The notes under the pieces: generated by a model
Databases searched by the model: none
Seen by the model: the letters and a program-made list of their open reading frames with translations, nothing else
Told to the model about the DNA's origin: nothing
Program-made: the position numbers and the translations under genes
Origin: JAGDMS01 sp050015455
GTDB lineage: Bacteria > Desulfobacterota > Binatia > HRBIN30
Length of the DNA stretch: 64,000 bases
Direction: 5' to 3'
NCBI GenBank assembly: GCA_050015455.1
Contig: JBEKBJ010000009.1
Span: 1 to 64,000 of the forward strand
Shown: piece by piece, positions 56,718 through 64,000 of the stretch
How positions within the stretch are numbered: position 1 is the first letter of the stretch
Layout: every line of letters starts with the position of its first letter

Positions 56718-58907
56718 CTACGAGGCGGCCTGACGGCGAAGCGCGTAGCCGAGGGGAGCCGATTCGGCGGCTGCAACTGACTGGCCTGCCAGGGCGGACA
56801 CGACTTCCTCGACGTACGCCGGGAGATTGACGAAGACGGTTGTCCCCCAACCCTCGCGGCTCTCCACGGTAATGGAGCCGGCGTGTTCAGTGACGATCTG
56901 ATGCGCGATGGGCAACCCCAACCCCGTTCCCTTGGCCTTCGTAGTGAAGAAAGGGTTGAAGATCTCTTCCAAGTGCTCCGGCGCGATGCCGGCCCCGGTA
57001 TCGCGGACCTCCAACTGCACCAAATCCGCGTTGCCATTTCGCACCGTCCGGCTGCTGATCGATACCGCGCCTCCTGGCTCCGTGGCCTGAATGGCGTTGA
57101 GAATCAGGTTGATCAGCACCTGCTTGATCTGATCGCCGTCGGCGCACACGAGTGGGAGGGCCGGCGCCAACCCGCGGGTCAGCGTCAGCTTCCGGTTCTT
57201 GGCTTCCGGCTCTAGCAGCGTGACGACGCGCTCGACGGCTGCGTTGAGATCCAGCGGCCCGAACGCCGCTGTCGGCGAACGGGCAAACGACAAGAGTTCC
57301 GTGATCAGATTCGCAATCCGATTCACCTCACCGGCTGTAGTGTTCAGAAAGGTGGTGGAGAATTCGTGGTCATGCAGACGTTCCGGCGCCAACTGAAAGA
57401 AGGTCTGGATCGACACCAACGGGTTGCGGATTTCGTGGGCGATGCCGGCAGCCAAGGTGCCCAGGGCGGAGAGGCGGTCCGCGCGGCGGATTATATCCTG
57501 TGACTTCTTGAGTTCGTCATACAGACGGGCGTTTTCTAGAGCGATGGCTGCTTCCGCGGCTAGGGTGTTGAGCAACTCAAGATCACCGCTGGAGAAGAGC
57601 TCGAGGTTGCGCTTGCGTCCCAAGTTGACGAAGCCGACGAGCCTGCCGCTGATCGTCAACGGCATCGACACTTCCCAGGCGTTGACTCGGTAAGAATCGC
57701 GAATTGCGGCGAGCTCCGACGAAGCTGCTGCCGCCTCCAACTCCTCGCGGAGGACCGTCTCGGCCCGCTGCGCTAGCAAGCGCACGAGGACATCGCCCCT
57801 CGCAAACTCTTCGGTTGTCGGGGCAATTCCCGCGCTATGCTGCAGGTGGTACGCTTGATCCGGTGCTTGCAGGAATATCGCCACCCGGTCCAACTGCAGC
57901 ACCCGTATGAGTGTATCGGCCAGCTCACGTAGCAGCTTCTCGCGGTCCAAAATGCGGACGATGGTGCTGGTGAAGCCCGCCAGGGCCGCGCGGTACTCGT
58001 GTTTTTCGCGAAAGAGAGACTGCCCAACGCGTCGCTCGGTGCGGCCGCGTAACAAAGGAAACAGGGCGGCGACCAAGAAGTACGAAACCAAGAGAGCTGT
58101 GGAAAAGTTGGCGTCAAGGTGGCCGAAGCTCTGCTTCTGGATCCAAACAATCAACGTGAAGACCGGGGCGATCAGCGCGAGGGTGCCCAGGGTGTAGCCC
58201 ACACCCTTTGTTATAACGATGTCGATGTCCATGAGGCGGTGCTGAACCATGGCGTAGGCCATAAGGCCCGTAAAAGCGGCGCTGGCGAGACTTCCGAGCG
58301 GGTAGATGGGCACGCCGTACACGGCCAGCAGGTTCGTGGCACCGAGCGGTGCCGCAATCGCCAACGCAAGAAGTAAGAAGCGGGCTTGCAGACGTACGCG
58401 GGCTGAGCCGCTATGCTGATATGCGTACGTGAGCACGCCCAGAGAGAGTATGGCGTTGCCAGCGAAAGACGCTGTGTGCAGGGAGTACAAAGGTTGCGGG
58501 CGCGGGTAATAGCCCCACTGCACCCACTCCACGCGCGAGACCAACATGTCCAATGAATTCGCGGCAACCAGCACGATCCCGATTGCGTAGCTGACCAAGA
58601 GTACCGGGCGCACCCACCGCGCCTTTGTGTCGGTAAAGACCACCGCACAGTGCAGGAACGTCGGCGGCATGAGCACCATCCCGACGCGAAACAGTCGAGA
58701 CCAGAAGAACGCCTCCTCCGCCGTAGAGGCGTAGTCCAGAGAGAAGATGTCCATATTCCAGAGCACAATCGTGAGGGACATCAAGGCGAAGGTTTGGTTA
58801 ACCTGGCGCTTTTTGTCGTGCTGGTAGACAAAGAGGCACAGCCACAAGTTGGCCAGTGCCGCCACGAGCGGGGCGACCCAGTGGAATTGGGGAGCCCCGT
58901 CCGTCAC
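56718..58907 (-). CDS. Multi-TM sensor histidine kinase with GAF domain (paralogue 2)
   Basis: A 729-residue kinase with the same plan as the one at 52111: eight or nine TM segments (about residues 10-285, with GVPIYPLGS and VQHRLMDIDIVITKGV), a GAF domain (about 315-460), HisKA with His491 (AGIAHEIRNPLVSIQTFF), and HATPase_c (DTGAGIAP, FFTTKAKGTGLGLPI). GTG 58907 overlaps the stop of ketosynthase 2 (GTGA), a classical coupling; the longer open frame upstream lies inside that gene. The N-terminal sensor differs more from paralogue 1 than the kinase core does, suggesting a related but distinct ligand. No cognate regulator is in the window. Confidence 0.88.
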   Translation of the reverse strand: MTDGAPQFHWVAPLVAALANLWLCLFVYQHDKKRQVNQTFALMSLTIVLWNMDIFSLDYASTAEEAFFWSRLFRVGMVLMPPTFLHCAVVFTDTKARWVRPVLLVSYAIGIVLVAANSLDMLVSRVEWVQWGYYPRPQPLYSLHTASFAGNAILSLGVLTYAYQHSGSARVRLQARFLLLALAIAAPLGATNLLAVYGVPIYPLGSLASAAFTGLMAYAMVQHRLMDIDIVITKGVGYTLGTLALIAPVFTLIVWIQKQSFGHLDANFSTALLVSYFLVAALFPLLRGRTERRVGQSLFREKHEYRAALAGFTSTIVRILDREKLLRELADTLIRVLQLDRVAIFLQAPDQAYHLQHSAGIAPTTEEFARGDVLVRLLAQRAETVLREELEAAAASSELAAIRDSYRVNAWEVSMPLTISGRLVGFVNLGRKRNLELFSSGDLELLNTLAAEAAIALENARLYDELKKSQDIIRRADRLSALGTLAAGIAHEIRNPLVSIQTFFQLAPERLHDHEFSTTFLNTTAGEVNRIANLITELLSFARSPTAAFGPLDLNAAVERVVTLLEPEAKNRKLTLTRGLAPALPLVCADGDQIKQVLINLILNAIQATEPGGAVSISSRTVRNGNADLVQLEVRDTGAGIAPEHLEEIFNPFFTTKAKGTGLGLPIAHQIVTEHAGSITVESREGWGTTVFVNLPAYVEEVVSALAGQSVAAAESAPLGYALRRQAAS

Positions 58908-60148
58908 AGCAAGTCCTGTGCGCCAAGCAGTAAGAAAGCATTGACGCCACCGTAGCCAAAATTCGATATCAGAGAGCGCCGAGGCCGCAACGATCGCGGG
59001 ACGTTGGGGACGTAGTCCAAATCGCACTCCGGATCGGGTTCGATGAAGTTGATAGTTGCCGGAAGGATGCCGCGGGTCATCGCGAGCGCCGTTGCGCCCA
59101 CCTGGAACGCACCTGCCGCGCCGAAAGAATGGCCGAGCATCGACTTGATCGAGCTAATCGGGATCTGGTGGGCGCTCTCGCCAAAAGCGCGCTTTAGGAC
59201 TCGCGTCTCCTTGCGATCCCAGTTCGGACACGAGCTGCCGTGGGCGCTGACGTACTCCACCTCGCCTGGAGAAACCTGGCTGCGCCGCAGCGAAGCCAGC
59301 AGTGTGGCGATGGCGATTTCACCCGTCGGCTCCAAAGCGTAGGCGTCCTGGGCCTCCGATCCAATGGCGTGCCCGAGCACCTCAGCGTAAAGGGGCGCGT
59401 CGCGCAGCTTAGCATGGGCCAACTCTTCGATGACCAGCACGGCGCTGCCCTCGCCGACGACAAGCCCCTCGTGGTCCTTATCGAAGGGGCGCGATGCCTC
59501 CTCGGGCGCGCCGTTCTTCTTGGCCAAGTCGCCTGCTCGGCACATTGCGGCAAAGACCAGCGGTGTTACAGGGCTCTCAGCGCCGCCGACAATGCACACG
59601 TCAAGAACGCCCGACCGGATCAGGTCAGCACCCGCCGCGATGGCACAAAGGCCAGAGGCACACGCTGCTGACTGCGTGAAGTTTGCTCCCGCCGCCCTGG
59701 CTTCGCTCGCAACCTCGCTTACGGTCGAGTGATAATACGTTGCCAAAGTCAGAAACGGGTTGATCCGATTCGCCCCGCGCTCGAGCAGTATGGTGTGTTG
59801 CTTCTCCGCGTCGCTCAAGCTGCCAAGCGACGTTCCCAACACCACCCCGGCCCGCATCGGGTCATATCGCGGGCGCTCGAGGCCGGCGTCATTGAGCGCC
59901 AGGCGCGCTGCGCCCACTGCCATACGCGTCACGTGTGGCATGCGCCGGGCGCGTTTCGGCTCCAGAAGATCCACATAGCTTTCGTCGATGACCTCTGCTG
60001 CAATCCGCGAGGGGTAGCCCGAGGCGTCAAAGCGGGTCACCGGACCGACGCCGGAACGCCCTTCCATCAACCCCGACCAGAAGGCTTCCTTCCCGATACC
60101 GGTGGGGCCAACAACGCCGATGCCCGTAATGACGATGCGTCGCTGCAC
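58904..60148 (-). CDS. Beta-ketoacyl-ACP synthase (FabF-like ketosynthase 2)
   Basis: A 414-residue condensing enzyme. The catalytic Cys163 sits in QSAACASGLCA, the two His in SAHGSSCPNWDRKE and LGHSFGAAGA, and the Lys in SSIKSML, so it should be active. N-terminus: IVITGIGVVGPTG. It shares with ketosynthase 1 the phrases HTILLERGANRINPF / HAILLERGARRVNPF and DPECDLDYVP / DPKCDLDYVP, so the two are closer to each other than to ordinary FabF. It is the first gene of the operon with kinase paralogue 2, behind a promoter with a dyad operator candidate. It probably makes the acyl chain used or sensed by this locus. Confidence 0.88.
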   Translation of the reverse strand: MQRRIVITGIGVVGPTGIGKEAFWSGLMEGRSGVGPVTRFDASGYPSRIAAEVIDESYVDLLEPKRARRMPHVTRMAVGAARLALNDAGLERPRYDPMRAGVVLGTSLGSLSDAEKQHTILLERGANRINPFLTLATYYHSTVSEVASEARAAGANFTQSAACASGLCAIAAGADLIRSGVLDVCIVGGAESPVTPLVFAAMCRAGDLAKKNGAPEEASRPFDKDHEGLVVGEGSAVLVIEELAHAKLRDAPLYAEVLGHAIGSEAQDAYALEPTGEIAIATLLASLRRSQVSPGEVEYVSAHGSSCPNWDRKETRVLKRAFGESAHQIPISSIKSMLGHSFGAAGAFQVGATALAMTRGILPATINFIEPDPECDLDYVPNVPRSLRPRRSLISNFGYGGVNAFLLLGAQDLL

Positions 60149-60267
60149 GCTAGACTACCAGGGAGCGAGGCCACTGCACTTGGCGGCTGCGCTCGTCGAC
60201 TCGCACAATAGTGGGCATGCGGAGACGCTTGACCTGCATGCTTCGCCCTCAGCTCACTCCGGACCAA

Positions 60268-60307
60268 AGTGTACGGCGACACGGTTTGCACTGTCAAGCG
60301 AAACCGT
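60268..60307 (-). promoter_or_regulatory. Promoter and dyad operator candidate of the ketosynthase 2 - kinase 2 operon
   Basis: On the minus strand TTGACA (60292-60297) and TACACT (60268-60273) are 18 bases apart, giving a leader of about 110 bases. The -35 is bracketed by an inverted repeat ACGGTTT-N13-AAACCGT (60281-60307) whose arms are 20 bases centre to centre, about two helical turns, which is typical of a repressor or activator dimer site. Confidence 0.6.
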
Positions 60308-60357
60308 ACTTGCGAAGCCACGGCAGCCCCGGCTTGGGGCTGTGAGAAACGGGAAGG

Positions 60358-62709
60358 TTAGTTCCCGGCGGTGGCTCGTATGCGGGCGGTGACAGGCCAG
60401 GCGTAGCCCATCGGTACCGCACCTAACATCTTCGGCCGCGTCGTGATGAACAACGCCGGGATGATCGTGAGCGTGGCCAACGCGCTAACGCCCATCATCA
60501 ACGCCGTGAGCACGCCGAGATGAATCCAGGCGCCGAATCCCGAAAGCGGCAAAACCAAGTAGCCCAAGGCGACCGCTGACGAGACGAAAAAAATTGCCTT
60601 TCCCGAGGTGAGCAGGCTGGCACGCAGCGCCGCCGCCAGATCGCCATCGTGCTGCTGCAGCTCTTCCCGAACCCGGAAGATCAGGTAGATGGCGAAGTCG
60701 GCGCCGATGCTGATCGCCGTCGAGGTGATGGCCGCCGTCGCCAGACTCAGCCAGGTGTGCGACCAGCCCATGATCCCGAGATTGACCACCACCGAAACCG
60801 CCAGTGGCGTTAGCACAATCAGACCACCGACGAACGACCGCAGGACCAGCGACGAAAGCAGAAAGATGATCACCGTCACTTGTATAACGTTCAGGATCTT
60901 CTCGCGCACGATGACCTCGTTCATCGCCGTCTGTACGCCCAACGCGCCGCCGGCGAGATGCACCTCCGCCGGCAGTCCCTGAAAACGCTGCGTCACATAG
61001 GCGCCGAGATCGTTGAACAGCTCACGTCCAAACTCGGCACCGTCGGTCTTGGCGTAGGCGCGGATGACGGAGAGGCGGTGGGACGAATCGATGACCGAGG
61101 TGAAGTCGTTCGGTCCGGAGAGCGAATACAGAAAGAGGTATTGCGCGATCAGCCGCTTCGTATCGGGAATGGCGTAGTAGGCCGCGTCGTCATTGTTCAT
61201 GGCCCGATGCATGCGTTTGACGTAATCCGCCATCGAGGTGGCGGCACCGATTCCCTGCCGCTTTTCGAGAAAGTCCTCCACGTCGCTCATCGCCCGCAAC
61301 ACGCCGGGATCCTCGATGTCCCCTTCCTCTTGTCCCTCGACCAAGAGGGTCAAGGTCGACGTGCCGGCCAGGTGCTGGTTCAGCAACGCGTCCGCCTGGC
61401 GCACGGGTGAACTTGCGGGGAACCAGCCCTTGAAACTGTTATCGACCTTCAGTGACAGTGCCCCGATGAAGAACAGGACCACAACTGCCATGGAGACGAG
61501 CAGCACGGCCTGGGGCCGTCGCACCACCAGTGCGGCGATCCATTCCAATCCCGTCTTGAGAATCCACCCTTCTTTTTCGCGTGCGACCTCACGCCCGCGA
61601 GGGGCCGGCAGCATCGCCCGGCAGGCCGGCGTAAAGGTCATCTCGATTATCAACGCACTGACGATGCCGCAGGCCAGCAGCAAGCCGAAGACGCGCACGC
61701 TGGTCACGCCGAAAGCCACCAGCGACCCGAATCCCGCCGACGCAATCAGTCCCGCGGTCAGCATCACCGGCCCGACCGCAGTGACCGAGCGGATGACGGC
61801 GAGCTTGCTGTCGCCTACCTGCGCGAACTCTTCATAGTAGCGCTTCAGGATCTGTACGGCATGGCCCGCGGCGATGGCGAGTATCACCACGGGGGTGACG
61901 GCGCTCCAGGTGTCCATTGGCTGACGCAGCCAACCCATGATGCCCAACGACCAGATGACGCTGAGCAAGGCCGTGGCCAAGGGCAAAAACACCGCCTGCA
62001 GGGTGCGGAAGGCTTCGTAGTGCACCAATCCGATGACCATGACGGCGATCGGAAACAGAATGGCCATCATCGCCGTGTAGCGTGCGGCTGAGGCGCGAAT
62101 CATCGGCGCGCCACCCAACACCACGTCCGCATCCGCGTCCCGTTCGCCCGCGACCACCGATTCCACTTCGTCAACGATGGCCTCACCCGTGAGCTCGCCG
62201 TTGAAATCGACGACGATCAGTGCCGCGCTGCCGTCGGCGGCGACCAAGGTCCCCTTGTAGAGTTTGTCGCTGAAGACTTCCTCTTTCAGCTGCGCGATGG
62301 CGGCGTCGTCGTGCGGCGCTTCGGCCATCAGCGGGCGCACCTCCATGCCGTCAGCGGTACCCTTGATGAATTTCACTCGCTCCGCTGCGATGCTCAGGAC
62401 ATTGTTGGCCACCGCACCCGGCAGTTGCCCGACGAGGCGCGTAATGCGCACAATCTTCTCGAGGATGGGCGGGGTGAAAATGTCCCCGTGGCGGGCGATG
62501 ACACCGATGATGAGTGTGGTCTCTCCGCCGAAAATGTCCGCGATGCGATTGTGGACTTGAACGTACGGATGACTCTGCGGCGTCAGCGCCCGCTGGCGGA
62601 TCTCCAGGCGCACGTGGGGGAGCTGCGTCGCGAGCAGCGCCGTAGCCGTCAGAACCGCCATCAGCACCGCGAGGCGATGCCGCACGATGAACGTGACATA
62701 CCGCTCCAT
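60358..62709 (-). CDS. RND-superfamily (MMPL) exporter
   Basis: A 783-residue inner-membrane transporter with two MMPL halves. Each has one TM, a periplasmic loop and a block of five TMs (about 210-345 and 590-745). The first loop has THE family-typical FGGETTLIIGV-like region and the second half KVDNSFKGWFPASSPV. It is probably proton-driven and moves lipids or hydrophobic compounds, as in HpnN-like proteins. It may partner with the LolA-like and DUF1302-like genes at 47.6-50.1 kb, or export the product of the acyl locus immediately upstream of it in the map; both are inference. ATG 62709 starts the first TM segment; the frame is open 19 codons further. Confidence 0.88.
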   Translation of the reverse strand: MERYVTFIVRHRLAVLMAVLTATALLATQLPHVRLEIRQRALTPQSHPYVQVHNRIADIFGGETTLIIGVIARHGDIFTPPILEKIVRITRLVGQLPGAVANNVLSIAAERVKFIKGTADGMEVRPLMAEAPHDDAAIAQLKEEVFSDKLYKGTLVAADGSAALIVVDFNGELTGEAIVDEVESVVAGERDADADVVLGGAPMIRASAARYTAMMAILFPIAVMVIGLVHYEAFRTLQAVFLPLATALLSVIWSLGIMGWLRQPMDTWSAVTPVVILAIAAGHAVQILKRYYEEFAQVGDSKLAVIRSVTAVGPVMLTAGLIASAGFGSLVAFGVTSVRVFGLLLACGIVSALIIEMTFTPACRAMLPAPRGREVAREKEGWILKTGLEWIAALVVRRPQAVLLVSMAVVVLFFIGALSLKVDNSFKGWFPASSPVRQADALLNQHLAGTSTLTLLVEGQEEGDIEDPGVLRAMSDVEDFLEKRQGIGAATSMADYVKRMHRAMNNDDAAYYAIPDTKRLIAQYLFLYSLSGPNDFTSVIDSSHRLSVIRAYAKTDGAEFGRELFNDLGAYVTQRFQGLPAEVHLAGGALGVQTAMNEVIVREKILNVIQVTVIIFLLSSLVLRSFVGGLIVLTPLAVSVVVNLGIMGWSHTWLSLATAAITSTAISIGADFAIYLIFRVREELQQHDGDLAAALRASLLTSGKAIFFVSSAVALGYLVLPLSGFGAWIHLGVLTALMMGVSALATLTIIPALFITTRPKMLGAVPMGYAWPVTARIRATAGN

Positions 62710-62799
62710 CACGCGCTCCGAGCTTTTAAACTGAGCGCACATACTACTTTTTGGCTCCGTCAACAAGGATAACTTGTACTCGCTGCCTGCGTGGGGCCG

Positions 62800-63813
62800 T
62801 CACAGCCTTTCGATCGCGGCGGCGATTTCGCGCGTGACGCCGTCGCGCACGGCCTTGGCTGCCACCTTGATAGCGTTCTTGATGGCGCCGGCGTTTGAGC
62901 GGCCGTGCGATTTGATCATGAGGTGCTCGAAGCCGAGGATCGGCGCCCCGCCGTACGCGGCGTAGTCAGTGAGATCCCGCAAGCGGCCGAAACTGTTCGC
63001 CAACATGAAGAAGCCCAGCTTCCAGCGCCAATTGTCGCGGCGCGCCGTTCCCGCTAGGTCAACGACCACTTCGGCTAAGCCCTCCAGCAACTTTAGCACA
63101 ACATTGCCGAGCAGCCCCTCGCAGACGATAACGTCCGCCTTGCCTTTGGCGAGGTCGTTGCCTTCGATGTTGCCGACGAAGTTGAGGTCTGGAATGCGCT
63201 TGAGGTAACGGTGCGCGTTGACAAGGGCGTCGCCTCCTTTGGTCTCCTCGGCGCCCATGTTGAGCAGAGCCACCCGTGGGCTCGGTACCTTGGAGACGTG
63301 GCGCGCATAGGCACTGCCCATCAAGGCGAACTGCACGAGTTCCGTGGTATCACAACGGATGGTTGCGCCGACATCGAGCAACAGCGCCAGTTGATCCTGG
63401 CCGGGGTACTCGGTCTGGCGCGGATACACGCTGGCCAGCGCTGCCTTGCGTACGCCGCGGACTATCTTGAAGTGTTGTCCGCAAGCCAGCACGGCGGCGC
63501 CCGTGTTGCCGGCGGTCACTACAGCGTCGGCCTCCCCTTCGGACACCAATCGCGCTGCCACCAGCACGGAGGCGTTGCGCTTCTGCCGCAGCGTGCGCTT
63601 CGGGTCCTCCGCCATGGAAATGAAATCGCGGGTGTGGTGGACACCGATGTGCGCCGGGTTGTAGGGAACGCGATCGAGAGCGGCCTGGATCTGCGCCTCG
63701 TCGCCCACTAGCGTGCAGTGGATGTCAGTCTCAAGCGAAGCCTGCGCCACACCTTTGACTACCTCTTCGGGAGCGAGATCCCCGCCCATGGCATCAACAG
63801 CAATGGTCGGCAT
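62800..63813 (-). CDS. plsX: Phosphate acyltransferase PlsX
   Basis: Converts acyl-ACP to acyl-phosphate for the first step of phospholipid synthesis via PlsY. The 337-residue protein opens TIAVDAMGGDLAPEEVVKG and contains ASVLVAARLVSEGEADAVVTAGNTGA-type and LLDVGAT, GNIEGNDL and CEGLLGNVVLKLLEG blocks. ATG 63813 is chosen because the family starts there; in-frame starts up to 63870 would add a polar tail. The usual neighbours rpmF and fabH are not adjacent. It lies divergent from rplU and 90 bases from the RND gene start. Confidence 0.94.
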   Translation of the reverse strand: MPTIAVDAMGGDLAPEEVVKGVAQASLETDIHCTLVGDEAQIQAALDRVPYNPAHIGVHHTRDFISMAEDPKRTLRQKRNASVLVAARLVSEGEADAVVTAGNTGAAVLACGQHFKIVRGVRKAALASVYPRQTEYPGQDQLALLLDVGATIRCDTTELVQFALMGSAYARHVSKVPSPRVALLNMGAEETKGGDALVNAHRYLKRIPDLNFVGNIEGNDLAKGKADVIVCEGLLGNVVLKLLEGLAEVVVDLAGTARRDNWRWKLGFFMLANSFGRLRDLTDYAAYGGAPILGFEHLMIKSHGRSNAGAIKNAIKVAAKAVRDGVTREIAAAIERL

Positions 63814-63863
63814 AGCTGGGAATGACTCCTCAACGGCTGTTTGCATACCGTCAGCCGGCGGAG

Positions 63864-63890
63864 TTGACAATATTGCGTCCTTTCTCTAAC
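63864..63890 (+). promoter_or_regulatory. Possible promoter of rplU
   Basis: TTGACA (63864-63869) with a weak -10 (TCTAAC, 63885-63890, 15-base spacer) lies in the 105-base divergent gap between plsX and rplU. A GGAG ribosome site at about 63909 precedes the rplU ATG. Confidence 0.4.
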
Positions 63891-63918
63891 CAAGTAGTTC
63901 GTTCGGCTGGAGACCAGC

Positions 63919-64000
63919 ATGAGCTATGCAGTGATTCGTACCGGCGGGAAGCAGTACCGCGTGGCCCTCGGAGACGTCATCCGAGTGGAGAAGCTAGGCG
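63919..64000 (+). CDS. rplU: Ribosomal protein L21 (5' part; runs off the window)
   Basis: The first 27 codons read MSYAVIRTGGKQYRVALGDV and then IRVEKLG, the invariant N-terminus of bacterial ribosomal protein L21, which binds 23S rRNA in the large subunit. The gene is cut by the right edge. rpmA would be expected next. Confidence 0.92.
   Translation, partial: MSYAVIRTGGKQYRVALGDVIRVEKLG

Noticed and set aside
55277..60148. Ketosynthase pair as a KS-alpha / chain-length-factor set of aromatic polyketide type
   Set aside because: Both proteins keep the catalytic Cys, both His and the Lys; a chain-length factor would have Gln for Cys.

Overview
The window is GC-rich chromosomal DNA from a Gram-negative, probably aerobic or facultative heterotroph. 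There are outer-membrane beta-barrels, Sec signal peptides, a lipoprotein-sorting (LolA-like) protein, an RND exporter and a complete 2-oxoglutarate dehydrogenase set. The mixture of dockerin-ended secreted proteins with Thr/Pro linkers, Cys-rich CxxGxxC modules and a MYXO-CTERM-like anchor resembles uncultured deltaproteobacterial lineages such as Candidatus Binatota. That placement is inference from gene content only; no rRNA or tRNA gene is present to confirm it.

Layout. 0.3-7 kb: a periplasmic HtrA protease, then a glucose-6-phosphate block (zwf, opcA, glk, archaeal-type class I aldolase). 7-20.5 kb: envelope and secreted proteins, namely a small beta-barrel, a GAF/coiled-coil/pseudo-receiver protein, a beta-propeller protein with a cohesin-like domain and two dockerins, a membrane-anchored cohesin-like protein, a UDP-GlcNAc-type dehydrogenase, and two tandem paralogous secreted proteins of unknown family. 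20.5-28 kb (minus strand): a second HtrA, pyruvoyl-dependent arginine decarboxylase, and a propionyl-CoA carboxylase / methylmalonyl-CoA mutase operon. 28-31.3 kb: an orphan radical SAM/SPASM protein, a UPF0173 hydrolase and a HEPN/MNT toxin-antitoxin pair. 31.3-39.4 kb: two dockerin-ended secreted proteins that share a duplicated promoter-leader-signal-peptide module; between them lie an adenylate cyclase fusion and a beta-barrel. 39.5-47.5 kb: peptide deformylase, DnaB, and sucA-sucB-lpd. 47.6-52 kb: LolA-like and DUF1302-like envelope proteins and a B12-binding radical SAM enzyme. 52-60.3 kb: the locus I consider most interesting (below). 60.3-64 kb: RND exporter, plsX, and the start of rplU.

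Most notable locus (52.1-60.3 kb). A FeeM-like N-acyl amino acid synthase candidate overlaps a multi-TM sensor histidine kinase by 4 bases. It diverges from a dedicated acyl carrier protein and a ketosynthase. A second ketosynthase overlaps (GTGA) a second, closely paralogous histidine kinase, behind a promoter carrying a dyad-symmetric operator candidate. The pattern suggests a self-contained system that builds an acyl chain on its own ACP, transfers it to an amine, and senses a membrane or acyl signal with paired kinases.

Second notable theme. Cohesin-like and dockerin-like modules occur in at least four secreted proteins, one with a C-terminal membrane-sorting signal. This looks like a small surface-assembly system outside the classical cellulosome bacteria. 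Several palindromic repeat families, a shared leader-module duplication and remnants of a lost acyl-CoA dehydrogenase gene show that the region is actively rearranging.
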